Source of the DNA: an uncultured Bacteroidales bacterium
Lineage (GTDB): Bacteria > Bacteroidota > Bacteroidia > Bacteroidales > UBA932
Direction: 5' to 3'
DNA length: 64,000 nucleotides
Assembly: GCA_944323345.1 (NCBI GenBank)
Contig: CALUSC010000001.1
Location: 1 to 64,000 of the forward strand
Part shown: piece by piece, positions 26,338 through 35,497 of the stretch
Layout of the letters: each line of letters starts with the position of its first letter
Position numbering within the stretch: the stretch's first letter is position 1
The notes under the pieces: generated by a model
Databases searched by the model: none
What the model saw: the letters and a program-made list of their open reading frames with translations, nothing else
Told to the model about the DNA's origin: nothing
Program-made: the position numbers and the translations under genes

Positions 26338-26368
26338 TTTGCTTATTTTAAAATTTTTAATACATTTG
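26338..26368 (+). promoter_or_regulatory. TTTG-N19-TACATTTG promoter for the NAGPA-like lipoprotein/SusC operon
   Basis: A -33 TTTG (26338-26341) and a -7 TACATTTG (26361-26368) are separated by exactly 19 bases, the Bacteroidetes primary-sigma spacing. The ATG follows 22 bases later. It lies inside the AT-rich gap after the phosphoesterase gene and implies a new transcription unit. Confidence 0.75.
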
Positions 26369-26390
26369 TGGGTATTGAAACAGAAAATTC

Positions 26391-27431
26391 ATGAAATTCT
26401 TTAAATTATCTCTGTTATTCGTCTTATTGACATCGTTTTCGATGTCTTGTGATGAATGGGGGGGGGTAGAAGATAATCAGGAATTTGAGGAAGAGGATGC
26501 GACCGGAAAGCCTGACGGTCCGGCGCAGGACTCTGACATCCTGCAGGAGGGTTATCCGTCTTCTGTGTCTCTTTATTCATTTACCGACTGGTTCGATGCC
26601 GAGAACAAATGTTCCGGCTGGTACGCTGTCGTGGATGTTTCCGGTGAAGATGCTGCGGTTTTCAGTACCATGCACTTCACTGCACCCAAAACTCCGGAAG
26701 GTATTTTCAGGGAACTGGAATACAGGGGTGAAACACCTTATATTGTAACCAATGCCGGCTATTTCTATAACGGCGAATCTCTCAGTCTGTGCATTCATGA
26801 AGGGAAAGTCGAATCCATAGCTGCACAGATGGCGTATCCTGACGGGAAGACTGTTTACCCTGTCAGGGCTGCGTTCGGCATGCATCAGGACGGCTCGTTC
26901 GAGACGACGTGGGTATATTGCCCGGATGACGGGGCGCAGAAACCTTATTCATATCCGTCCCCGCTCGATAATGATGAAAGTACGGGCACATACATGACCG
27001 AGATGCCCGGCGTCTCTTATGAGGGCGCGAAACTCTGGACTCCGAAAGAAGCTGTCGGGGGCGGTCCCATGCTTGTGCTCGACGGGAAAAATGTAGCTGA
27101 AGAATATTATTTCAGGGAGGTGCTCGATGCCGGAGGTACGGCAGGTCTCTCCAGACAGCCCCGTACTGCCGTGGCAGCTACTGCCGACGGCAAGGTCATC
27201 ATACTCGTATGTGACGGAAGGGGCATGAACGGCAGCCTGGGCTATACCATATCCGAACTTGCCGACAAACTGATTTCCCTCGGCGCTGTCAAGGCCGTTA
27301 ATCTCGACGGAGGCGGTTCTTCCGCCATGGTAGGGAAGGACGGGAAGGTCCTGAACAGGCCATCGGATTCAGGCGACGGTGATGTGACCATGCGGCAGGT
27401 TCCTACCGCACTGGTGGTTACGGCGAGGTAA
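26391..27431 (+). CDS. NAGPA-like phosphodiester glycosidase lipoprotein
   Basis: A 346-residue lipoprotein (SMSC lipobox, Cys20) with a phosphodiester glycosidase domain (NAGPA family, named after the human enzyme that removes GlcNAc from mannose-6-phosphate diesters). Diagnostic parts are TNAGYFYNGESL, AVGGGPMLVLDGKN, PRTAVAATADGKVI, VCDGRGMNG and VNLDGGGSSAMVG. In bacteria members cleave sugar-phosphodiester bonds in extracellular polymers; the substrate here is unknown. A nine-G run lies in codons 23-26, right behind the lipid anchor, so a +/-1 slip would kill expression. Confidence 0.86.
   Translation: MKFFKLSLLFVLLTSFSMSCDEWGGVEDNQEFEEEDATGKPDGPAQDSDILQEGYPSSVSLYSFTDWFDAENKCSGWYAVVDVSGEDAAVFSTMHFTAPKTPEGIFRELEYRGETPYIVTNAGYFYNGESLSLCIHEGKVESIAAQMAYPDGKTVYPVRAAFGMHQDGSFETTWVYCPDDGAQKPYSYPSPLDNDESTGTYMTEMPGVSYEGAKLWTPKEAVGGGPMLVLDGKNVAEEYYFREVLDAGGTAGLSRQPRTAVAATADGKVIILVCDGRGMNGSLGYTISELADKLISLGAVKAVNLDGGGSSAMVGKDGKVLNRPSDSGDGDVTMRQVPTALVVTAR
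26458..26466 (+). repeat. G9 homopolymer inside the coding region
   Basis: Nine consecutive G bases occupy codons 23-26 of the NAGPA-like lipoprotein, directly after the lipobox region. Runs of this length are candidates for slipped-strand phase variation. Confidence 0.9.
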
Positions 27432-27450
27432 CCGCCTCTTTCCATTGATG

Positions 27451-27467
27451 GATAAAATCATTTTATC
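27451..27467. promoter_or_regulatory. Perfect palindrome upstream of susC
   Basis: GATAAAAT and ATTTTATC flank a central C, a 17-base perfect inverted repeat in the 70-base gap between the NAGPA-like gene and susC. It could be an operator or a short RNA hairpin between cistrons; its function is not known. Confidence 0.4.
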
Positions 27468-27501
27468 ATAACTAATAACTGTATCACTAACCCAGATTCT
27501 A

Positions 27502-30500
27502 ATGAAAGCATTTTTCAAGAATTCAGTTTTCTCGGCCAGGATATGTGCCGTACTCTGTGCGCTTGTCGTGTCAGGTATAGGTACTGCCATGGCTCAGACG
27601 ACTTTGACCGGAAAGGTGACCGATGCGGACGGAAATCCTCTCGCTGGAGTCACTGTGATGGTCATCGGTACGACAAACGGTACGATGACCAATGACAATG
27701 GAGCCTATTCCCTGATGGTGGAAGACGGCGATGATCTGGAATTCTCATGTCTCGGAATGACTACCGTCCGTCAGAAGTATGACGGAAGGGCTGTCATCAA
27801 CGTGTCGATGACAGAGGATAATCTGTTCCTGGACGAAGTGGTGGTCGTAGGTTACGGCGCCATGAGCAAGGCCAGTCTGACAGGTTCGGTAAGCCAGGTT
27901 CAGGGTGACGAAATCCTGAAAGGTCCGGCTACCAATGTCACAAGCGTCTTGGCAGGTAAGCTCACCGGTGTATCATCGGTACAGGAGAGCGGACAGCCTG
28001 GTGCCGACCAGGCGTCTTTGAGAATCCGCGGATCGCTCTATGATGTCAAATATATCGTGGACGGTATTCCTCGTGACATAGACGATATCGACCCTAACGA
28101 AATCGAGAGCATCTCCATTCTGAAGGATGCCGCAGCAGCGGCAGTGTACGGACTCGGCGGAGCCGGCGGTGTCATCATCGTGACTACCAAGAGCGGAGAA
28201 ATCGGGGCCACGAATATAAGCTATACCGGTTCTGTCGGTGTCTCCATGAATGCGAACTATCCGGAATTCCTGGACGGACCGGGATACGCGTACTATTATA
28301 ACCGCGCTCTGGAAATGGACGGACGTTCTCCTATATTCTCAGAGGAGGATGTACAGTCCATGATAAACGGCACCAACGGTTTCGGCAATACCAACTGGAC
28401 TGACGAAACATTCGGTACAGGTATCAATACGCAGCATAATGTTTCGGTTTCCGGAGGTACGGAAAAAGTACGTTATTTCGCGTCTCTGGGCTATCTGCAC
28501 CAGAAAGGTAACGTGGACAACTTCAACTACACCAGATACAACGCCCGTATGAATCTGGATGCGAACATCGCCAAGAACCTCATCTTCAAGTTCGGCGTCG
28601 CCGGACAGATAGGCGACCAGCGTTCTCCCGGACTCCAGGCCGGAGGTTCGTGGAATGCGGATACTTCCGAAGCCGCACTTCCATACTACAGTATCGCCCA
28701 GCAGGCCGTGTATGCGCATCCTTACCTTCCTATCAAGTATGAAGGGGAATATACTGGATCCCTGACAGGCGGCAGCACATTGTATAACCCTATCGCAGCC
28801 ATCAACGAGTCCGGAAAATACAAGACTGTAAGGACCAACATCCAGACTACGGCCACGCTTCAGTGGAATCTTCCGTGGGTAAGAGGTCTGAACGTGAAAT
28901 TTACAGGCTCTTACGACAAGACATTCAATGTAGCCAAGAATCTCAGTACTCCGTATTATATGGTCAGGGCTGCTACGCCTACCACATTGGGCAACGGTAC
29001 CTTCACATACGGCGACCTGTCCGTGGATCCGAGGTCGAATGAAGATATCAAGATGACGGAAGGTCTCGCTCAGTCGCAGCAGATGGTGGGGCAGGCCAGC
29101 GTCAACTTCGATCGCACATTCGGCAAACATGATGTCAAGGCTCTCGCCCTTATGGAGTTCACTGATTACAAATACAATAACTTCGGCGCCCGCGGCCAGG
29201 GACTCGCATTCGTGGAGCTTCCAGAACTCGGACAGATGGAAGGCGGAGACAAGAATTCCGTGCCTATTTACGGATCCAGCTCCCAGAGCCGCTCAGTAGG
29301 TTTCGTAGCCCGTGTCAACTATGCATACGACTCGCGTTATCTCGTCGAACTTTCAGGACGATATGACGGAAGCTACAAGTTTGCAGGTAATGTCAAGGGC
29401 AAGAGATGGGGCTTCTTCCCGTCAGCATCCGTAGCTTGGCGTATATCGAACGAGCCGTTCTTCGAGCCTGCCAAATCAGTCCTGAACGACCTGAAAATCA
29501 GGGCATCTTTCGGTGAAGTCGGTATGGATTACATCAGCGCATTCTCATTCCTGAGCCGTCTCGGTCTGGTGAGCGGACAGTATTCCGCCATATTCGGAGG
29601 CTCTCCGGTACAGGGATATGCGACTTCTGCAGTAGCCAACCCTCTCCTGACCTGGGAGCGCCAGCGCTCGGTCAATGCCGGTTTCGACGCTATCTTCTGG
29701 CAGCGCAGACTCGGTATCGAATTCGATGCGTTCTACACTTATACATACGATATCCTGGCAACTACTACCGGATATCCTGATTCCATGGGAGGATACTATC
29801 CTACATATTCAAACAACAATGCTGTAGATAACAGGGGATTCGAAATCACCCTTTCGCATGACAACAGAGTCGGGGACTTCACATACGGGGCCAGACTTAC
29901 GCTCAGCTGGGCCAGAGCCAAATACGTGAAGTATACCGATGCATACGGAACCCCGTCATACCAGCAGGTGACAGGTTCGCTCGTGAATTCGGACCTCGTA
30001 CTCGTGGCTGACGGCCTTTTCCAGACGGAAGAAGAAATCGACAATTCTCCGTGGTATGACGGAAAGCGCCCTAACCTCGGTGACATCAAGTACAAGGATA
30101 TCGACGGCGACGGTGTCATCGATGCATGGAAAGACCGTACATACAGCGGACGCAGCAACCGTCCGGAACTTACAGGAGGTCTGAACCTGTATGCTGCATG
30201 GAAAGGCATAGACCTGTCCCTGATGTTCACAGGAGGCGCACTCTTCGATGTGGCGCTGACCGGTATCTATTACAACGGCGCCATGGACAGCACTCCGTTC
30301 ACCAAGATATTCAAGGGAGATGCGAATGCTCCTGTCTATCTGGCGGAAGGTTCGTGGACTCCTGAGAATCCGAATGCTGAATTCCCTCGTCTGTCCATCA
30401 GCCGTTCCAACGACAGCAATAACGTGCTTGCATCCACATTCTGGTACAGGGACGGAAAATACATAAGACTCAAGACTGCCCAGTTAGGCTATACATTCCC

Positions 30501-30675
30501 TGAAAAGTGGATGAAAGTCATCGGAGTCCAGAAATTGAGAATTTTCGTGGAAGGAGGAAACCTCTTCACCCTGTCAGGGCTTCCTGAAGGTATAGATCCG
30601 GAGGCTCCGGGAGTCAACCTGGGTTATTATCCTCAGCAGACGACCATAATGGGAGGTCTCAGTATTACATTCTAA
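27502..30675 (+). CDS. SusC-like TonB-linked outer-membrane transporter
   Basis: A 1,057-residue SusC/RagA-family protein: signal peptide, a carboxypeptidase-D-like domain (LTGKVTDADGNPLAGVTVMV), the TonB box region DEVVVVGYG, a plug domain (NPxEIESISILKDAAAAAVYG) and a 22-strand barrel ending in a C-terminal aromatic-terminated strand (IMGGLSITF). There is no N-terminal STN domain, so no ECF anti-sigma coupling is expected. It imports oligosaccharides made at the surface, with the SusD partner eleven bases downstream. Confidence 0.97.
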   Translation: MKAFFKNSVFSARICAVLCALVVSGIGTAMAQTTLTGKVTDADGNPLAGVTVMVIGTTNGTMTNDNGAYSLMVEDGDDLEFSCLGMTTVRQKYDGRAVINVSMTEDNLFLDEVVVVGYGAMSKASLTGSVSQVQGDEILKGPATNVTSVLAGKLTGVSSVQESGQPGADQASLRIRGSLYDVKYIVDGIPRDIDDIDPNEIESISILKDAAAAAVYGLGGAGGVIIVTTKSGEIGATNISYTGSVGVSMNANYPEFLDGPGYAYYYNRALEMDGRSPIFSEEDVQSMINGTNGFGNTNWTDETFGTGINTQHNVSVSGGTEKVRYFASLGYLHQKGNVDNFNYTRYNARMNLDANIAKNLIFKFGVAGQIGDQRSPGLQAGGSWNADTSEAALPYYSIAQQAVYAHPYLPIKYEGEYTGSLTGGSTLYNPIAAINESGKYKTVRTNIQTTATLQWNLPWVRGLNVKFTGSYDKTFNVAKNLSTPYYMVRAATPTTLGNGTFTYGDLSVDPRSNEDIKMTEGLAQSQQMVGQASVNFDRTFGKHDVKALALMEFTDYKYNNFGARGQGLAFVELPELGQMEGGDKNSVPIYGSSSQSRSVGFVARVNYAYDSRYLVELSGRYDGSYKFAGNVKGKRWGFFPSASVAWRISNEPFFEPAKSVLNDLKIRASFGEVGMDYISAFSFLSRLGLVSGQYSAIFGGSPVQGYATSAVANPLLTWERQRSVNAGFDAIFWQRRLGIEFDAFYTYTYDILATTTGYPDSMGGYYPTYSNNNAVDNRGFEITLSHDNRVGDFTYGARLTLSWARAKYVKYTDAYGTPSYQQVTGSLVNSDLVLVADGLFQTEEEIDNSPWYDGKRPNLGDIKYKDIDGDGVIDAWKDRTYSGRSNRPELTGGLNLYAAWKGIDLSLMFTGGALFDVALTGIYYNGAMDSTPFTKIFKGDANAPVYLAEGSWTPENPNAEFPRLSISRSNDSNNVLASTFWYRDGKYIRLKTAQLGYTFPEKWMKVIGVQKLRIFVEGGNLFTLSGLPEGIDPEAPGVNLGYYPQQTTIMGGLSITF

Positions 30676-30686
30676 CAATTACAGCA

Positions 30687-32372
30687 ATGAAAATAATTTC
30701 AAAAATCATATTGATAACCGGTATTGCTGCAGCGACTGTCGGTTGTAACAAATTTCTGGATCTGCAGCCGACCGATGCCGTAACTGACAGGATGATGTGG
30801 TCCAAGCCGGAATATGCGGAACTGTATGTTAACAGTTTCTATGAATACATCCATGACTACAGTCAGTTCTATGATAATGCATCGGAAGCGATGCAGTGCT
30901 CATACGGTCTTACCGAAGGTCTGACCGACATGATGAAATATTCTCCTGGAAAGGATAATTCTACAGGTGTCCACCACGGACAGATGAATCAGTTCGTATA
31001 TGGTCTGACCGGTACTACGGCTTCATCATTCGCATTCTATCTGTCCAACTGGTCCGGAGCTTACGACCAGATAAGGAGAATCAACGAATTCCTCTATTCC
31101 ATGAAAGAATATGCTACATTTTCTGAGGAAGACATGACCCGTTTCGAAGCCGAAGCGAGGTTCTTCAGGGGAATGGTATATTACGAACTTGTCAAAAGGT
31201 ATCACAGAGTGATAGTCTACAGGGAAAACCTTTTGGAATATGCAAAGGATACCGGGCTGAATACGGAACAGGATAGCTGGGATATCGTGGAAGAGGATCT
31301 GACTTTCGCCGCCCGGAATCTGCCTCCTAAGTGGGAAGGTGAAGATGCAGGCAGGGTGACCAGCTATGCGGCATGGGCGCTTCTGACACGTGCGATGCTT
31401 TTTGCAGGACGTTATGATACTGTCATCAGTGCGGCTGCCGAAGTCGAGAAAGGCGGATTCGACCTTATGCCCGGCACTACTTCAGAGGATTATGCCAAGT
31501 GCTTCTCTACTACTGCTCTGAACGGAAATACCGAGTCCATTCTTGATTATTCGTACCAGCATGGCTTCATAGAGCATAATTTCGATTATTATTTCTCCCC
31601 TGTCGGAGACAATGACAACAATGCCAAAGGTCTGGGCAACCCTACCCAGGAGCTGGTGGAGGAATATGAGTATGCCGGAGGCGGAGACGTGGACTGGTCT
31701 CCATGGCATGTGGATGGCGGCACTACAGAGGAACCGCCATACGCGCAGCTTGAACCTCGCTTCGGCGCTACAATCCTCTATAACGGAGCTACATGGAAGG
31801 GACGTACCATAGAGACTTTCGAAGGTGGTGATGACGGCTGGGTGGCAGCAGGATCGGTTACTCCTAACGGACAGACCACGACAGGCTACTATCTGCGCAA
31901 ACTCGTGGACGAGAACCACACCGATCTGGTCAGCACTGGTTCTACTCATCCGTGGGTGATGATACGTTATGCCGAAGTGCTTCTGAACAAGGCCGAGGCT
32001 GCGTACCGTCTCGATGACCCGGCTACTGCAAACAGCTGTGTCAAGAGGATTCGCGAAAGGGTAGGTCTCCCGTACAATAACCTTTCAGGAGAAGAGCTCT
32101 GGAAAGCTATCCGCAAGGAGCGCAAACTTGAACTCGCTTTCGAAGGACATTATTTCTGGGATATGATCAGGTGGAAAGTCTTCGTGGACGAGCAGAGCGG
32201 AAAGACTGTACATGGCTTCCATATCACCAAGGAAGGCGCGGATTGCAGGTATGAATATATCGACAGCGACGAGCAGACCAGACTCTTCTCGGAGAAGATG
32301 TACCAGTGCCCTCTCCCTGAAGGAGAACTCAATAACAACAAAGCTGTCCAGCAGTTCCAGGAATGGCTGTAA
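30687..32372 (+). CDS. SusD-like surface glycan-binding lipoprotein
   Basis: A 561-residue lipoprotein (VGC lipobox, Cys20) of the SusD/RagB family, opening with KFLDLQPTDAVTD. The TPR-rich fold and C-terminal motifs ELAFEGHYFWDMIRW and MYQCPLPEGELNNN are typical. It caps the SusC barrel and binds the oligosaccharide. Eleven bases separate it from susC, so translation is probably coupled. Confidence 0.96.
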   Translation: MKIISKIILITGIAAATVGCNKFLDLQPTDAVTDRMMWSKPEYAELYVNSFYEYIHDYSQFYDNASEAMQCSYGLTEGLTDMMKYSPGKDNSTGVHHGQMNQFVYGLTGTTASSFAFYLSNWSGAYDQIRRINEFLYSMKEYATFSEEDMTRFEAEARFFRGMVYYELVKRYHRVIVYRENLLEYAKDTGLNTEQDSWDIVEEDLTFAARNLPPKWEGEDAGRVTSYAAWALLTRAMLFAGRYDTVISAAAEVEKGGFDLMPGTTSEDYAKCFSTTALNGNTESILDYSYQHGFIEHNFDYYFSPVGDNDNNAKGLGNPTQELVEEYEYAGGGDVDWSPWHVDGGTTEEPPYAQLEPRFGATILYNGATWKGRTIETFEGGDDGWVAAGSVTPNGQTTTGYYLRKLVDENHTDLVSTGSTHPWVMIRYAEVLLNKAEAAYRLDDPATANSCVKRIRERVGLPYNNLSGEELWKAIRKERKLELAFEGHYFWDMIRWKVFVDEQSGKTVHGFHITKEGADCRYEYIDSDEQTRLFSEKMYQCPLPEGELNNNKAVQQFQEWL

Positions 32373-32390
32373 ACCTTAGAACACTATATC

Positions 32391-34052
32391 ATGAACAGGA
32401 AAATAACATATATGTCATTGATTGCAGCGGTCGCCATGCTGGCATCCTGCAAGGAAGTGGATCCTCTTGCCGGCACCGAGCTCGGTTCCATGGGTATTAC
32501 GAGCGTGACGGCGGCATTTACCGGAGAGGTATATGAAAGCGATCCCGATGCCAATTTCTCGGCCCAGCCTGATGCTGACGGGAATATTGTCATAGAAGTA
32601 CCTTATTTTTATCCGGAGAGTTCCGACAATGAAGTTCCGGAATCGCTCCTGACCAATATGCGTGTAAGCGCTACACTGGCTACAGGTACATACATCGAAC
32701 CTGGGGTCGGAGTCATGGATATGACTAAAGTACATCATCTGACTGCTTACGATGCTTCCGGCAGGAGCATCGGATACAGCCTGACCGCGAAGATAACCAA
32801 GCTCAGCGGATGCGAGTTCTCTGCATTCAGCGTCACGTCTGCAGGAGTGACTTATCAGGCCATCATCAATCCTGGGCTGAAAACCCTTTCCCTCATGGTT
32901 ACGGAGACGGAAGGCGAACTGACCGGGTGTACGGTGGAATATACCGTAAGTCCTCATGCCACGGTACAGGGATACACCGAGAATATGGCCATCAAGGACG
33001 GTACCAAGTTTACGGTGGTGGCCCATAACGGAGTGGACAAATCCGAATATACCGTAAGGTTCGCACAGCCTGAGACTGTATCTTACGGAGCGAGAATCGG
33101 CAGCGGCAGGAATCTGTGGACGAAGTATTTCTCTTCAAACTACAATTTCTCAATGTCCGGAACTCCGATCAGACTTGCTTGTGCGGGAGACTATCTGTAC
33201 ATGCTGATGGACGGAACTCTGTACTCTATCGACAGAAAGACCGGAGACTACATCGGAACGGTTTCTATGCCTGACGGATATACGGCAAATTCCATAATGA
33301 ATGACGAGGCCGGAAATATCGTATTTGCAGCCGATGCGGCTACGGACTTCAAGGTTTACTATATGGAATCCATCGACGGTACTCCTGTAGAACTTTTGTC
33401 TTATACGAATGGTACCGGATCTGCGAATCTCGGTAATATACGAGTGGCCGGAAATGTCAGGGAAAATGCCGTGATTACGGCAAATACGTCAGGTCTTGCC
33501 CCTACAGGAATAGTTTGGGCTATCACTGACGGAGTGGCAGGAGCGGCTCAGGTTACTTCAGGAATTCCTGGAGGAGGTACGCTTTGGAATGCATACAACG
33601 GATGTTTCGCCCCTGTTTCATCTAACATATCGGACGGTGTGCTGGCGCTTGGATATTGGGCAGTATACGATGTATATCATTCTTCCGATCTGACTACGTA
33701 CAGCATGGTGTTCGACCCTGATCCTTCTACGGACAACGAGAACCCGAACTGTATAGCTACCGCAACGTTCAACGGAGCGAAATATTGTGCAATAGGACTC
33801 GGTTCGCACTTCAACTACGGTGCTGTTCCTTACTTCTCCGTAATCGATGCATCTACTCCGAGCGCCATGAAGGATGCGCTTCTGTATACAGTCCCTTATA
33901 ACGATCTGCAGTTCAGTGGCTTCAAGGGAACTGGCGCTACATCAGATGTGCTCATCGTGGTCTCGGAGGACGGGTATTATATGGATGTATATTTCGCTGA
34001 CGGCAACTATGATGTCATCACTTGCTACGAATTCGATTGTATCAAACAGTAA
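32391..34052 (+). CDS. DUF5018-type surface lipoprotein with beta-propeller-like C-terminus
   Basis: A 553-residue lipoprotein (LASC lipobox, Cys20). The N-terminal half contains tandem DUF5018-like beta domains (GCEFSAFSVTSAGVTYQ and similar). The C-terminal half (from about 230) is a repetitive all-beta module with SIMNDEAGNIVFAADA, CFAPVSSNISDGVLALGY and AKYCAIGLGSHF. That half is clearly homologous to the BACON lipoprotein at 35498-37078. Its place behind susD suggests an SGBP-type role in holding the glycan at the surface. No catalytic motif is seen. Confidence 0.72.
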   Translation: MNRKITYMSLIAAVAMLASCKEVDPLAGTELGSMGITSVTAAFTGEVYESDPDANFSAQPDADGNIVIEVPYFYPESSDNEVPESLLTNMRVSATLATGTYIEPGVGVMDMTKVHHLTAYDASGRSIGYSLTAKITKLSGCEFSAFSVTSAGVTYQAIINPGLKTLSLMVTETEGELTGCTVEYTVSPHATVQGYTENMAIKDGTKFTVVAHNGVDKSEYTVRFAQPETVSYGARIGSGRNLWTKYFSSNYNFSMSGTPIRLACAGDYLYMLMDGTLYSIDRKTGDYIGTVSMPDGYTANSIMNDEAGNIVFAADAATDFKVYYMESIDGTPVELLSYTNGTGSANLGNIRVAGNVRENAVITANTSGLAPTGIVWAITDGVAGAAQVTSGIPGGGTLWNAYNGCFAPVSSNISDGVLALGYWAVYDVYHSSDLTTYSMVFDPDPSTDNENPNCIATATFNGAKYCAIGLGSHFNYGAVPYFSVIDASTPSAMKDALLYTVPYNDLQFSGFKGTGATSDVLIVVSEDGYYMDVYFADGNYDVITCYEFDCIKQ

Positions 34053-34061
34053 AGTCTGAAT

Positions 34062-35444
34062 ATGAACAGAACGATAGCAAATATACTGATATGCTCATCT
34101 ATGGCTCTGGCCCCGGTCCTGCTTTCCTGCGGGACCGGCGAGGAGCCGGATACTGGCGGTTTCCCGTCAAATCTTCCTGAAGAGACCACGGGAAGCACCA
34201 AGCCATGCTTTATCTGGATAGATGCCGCAGCCAATTTCCCTGATTTCGCGAACAGTAGGTCTAATGTCATAAGAGATCTGACCAAGGCCGCAGAAGCCGG
34301 CTTCACCGATATAGTGGTGGACGTAAGGCCGACGACCGGGGATGTCCTCTTCAAGACGGATGCCTGTGATCAGGTGGAGTGGCTCGGTGCCTGGACCGAT
34401 AACGGATATGAGAAAATCACCCGCAGTGCCACGTGGGATTATCTGCAGTGTTTCATAGACGAAGGCCACAAGTTGGGTCTGCGGGTATATGCCGCATTCA
34501 ATACCTTTGTCGGAGGGAATACCTCATCTCTCGGCGGAGTCGGAGTGGTGTACCGGGATGACAATATGAGACAGTTGGCTACCATGCTCAATACCTCAAG
34601 CGGTATCAGGAGCATCATGGACACGGATAATTCCGCTAAGTTCTTCAATCCTGTGCATCCTGACGTGCAGGCATATCTGATATCTCTTCTTGAGGACCTG
34701 GCCGCATATCAGGATCTGGACGGAATCATTCTCGACAGGGGACGTTTCGACGGTCTGCAGAGTGATTTCTCCGACTATACCCGCGAGCAGTTCGAGTCGT
34801 ATGTAGGCAAGACTCTCGCGAACTGGCCGGAGGATGTCATGCCTGCAGGCTGGAATGAATACGGCATCCCTGATCCGGAACCGCAGTATTTCAGGAAATG
34901 GCTGGAATTCCGCGCCAAAACCATCCATGATTTCATGGAAAAGGCATGCGGAAGCATAAAAGCCGTGAATCCTGATATCGATTTCGGTGTGTATGTAGGC
35001 GGATGGTACGGAACCTACTATGACGTGGGAGTAAACTGGGCTTCACCTACGTATGATACAAGCCGTTATTATCCCTGGGCTACCGAGGATTATATGGATT
35101 ACGGTTATGCTGACCATACGGATGTGATGCTTATCGGCGCATACGCTTCGCCGGGCAGGGTGGAAGGCAGTACGGAGTGGACCATGCAGGGTTTCTGCAC
35201 TCTGGCCAAGGAAAAGACTGCCGGAGGTCCGCGGATATTGGCCGGAGGCCCGGATGTCGGGAACTGGGATACTGACAATGAGTACACCCAGGAGCAGGAA
35301 AATCAGGCGGTAAGGGCATCGGTCAAGGTCTGTGCAGACGCATGCGACGGATATTTCCTTTTCGACATGATTCACCTGAAGAAAGCAGACCAGTGGTCGT
35401 ATGTAAAAGCCGGCATAGATGAACTCCGGGCTTCGGAGGAATAG
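34062..35444 (+). CDS. GHL10-type putative glycoside hydrolase lipoprotein (paralogue 2)
   Basis: A 460-residue lipoprotein (LLSC lipobox, Cys23) with the same barrel family as the gene at 18990: FIWIDAAANFPDF, VVDVRPTTGDVLF, YAAFNTFVGGNTSS, DGIILDRGRFDGLQSDFSD and YVGGWYGTYYDVGVNWAS. It is the most divergent of the three copies, lacking the ENFPED/ERFPED-type spacing and containing a LANWPEDV variant. It begins nine bases after the DUF5018-type gene, so it belongs to the susCD transcript and is a good candidate for the surface endo-acting enzyme. Confidence 0.8.
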   Translation: MNRTIANILICSSMALAPVLLSCGTGEEPDTGGFPSNLPEETTGSTKPCFIWIDAAANFPDFANSRSNVIRDLTKAAEAGFTDIVVDVRPTTGDVLFKTDACDQVEWLGAWTDNGYEKITRSATWDYLQCFIDEGHKLGLRVYAAFNTFVGGNTSSLGGVGVVYRDDNMRQLATMLNTSSGIRSIMDTDNSAKFFNPVHPDVQAYLISLLEDLAAYQDLDGIILDRGRFDGLQSDFSDYTREQFESYVGKTLANWPEDVMPAGWNEYGIPDPEPQYFRKWLEFRAKTIHDFMEKACGSIKAVNPDIDFGVYVGGWYGTYYDVGVNWASPTYDTSRYYPWATEDYMDYGYADHTDVMLIGAYASPGRVEGSTEWTMQGFCTLAKEKTAGGPRILAGGPDVGNWDTDNEYTQEQENQAVRASVKVCADACDGYFLFDMIHLKKADQWSYVKAGIDELRASEE

Positions 35445-35497
35445 CATCGACCTGTCGGAACAGAATATTGAATATTTAACCAAGAAAATCCGAAACG

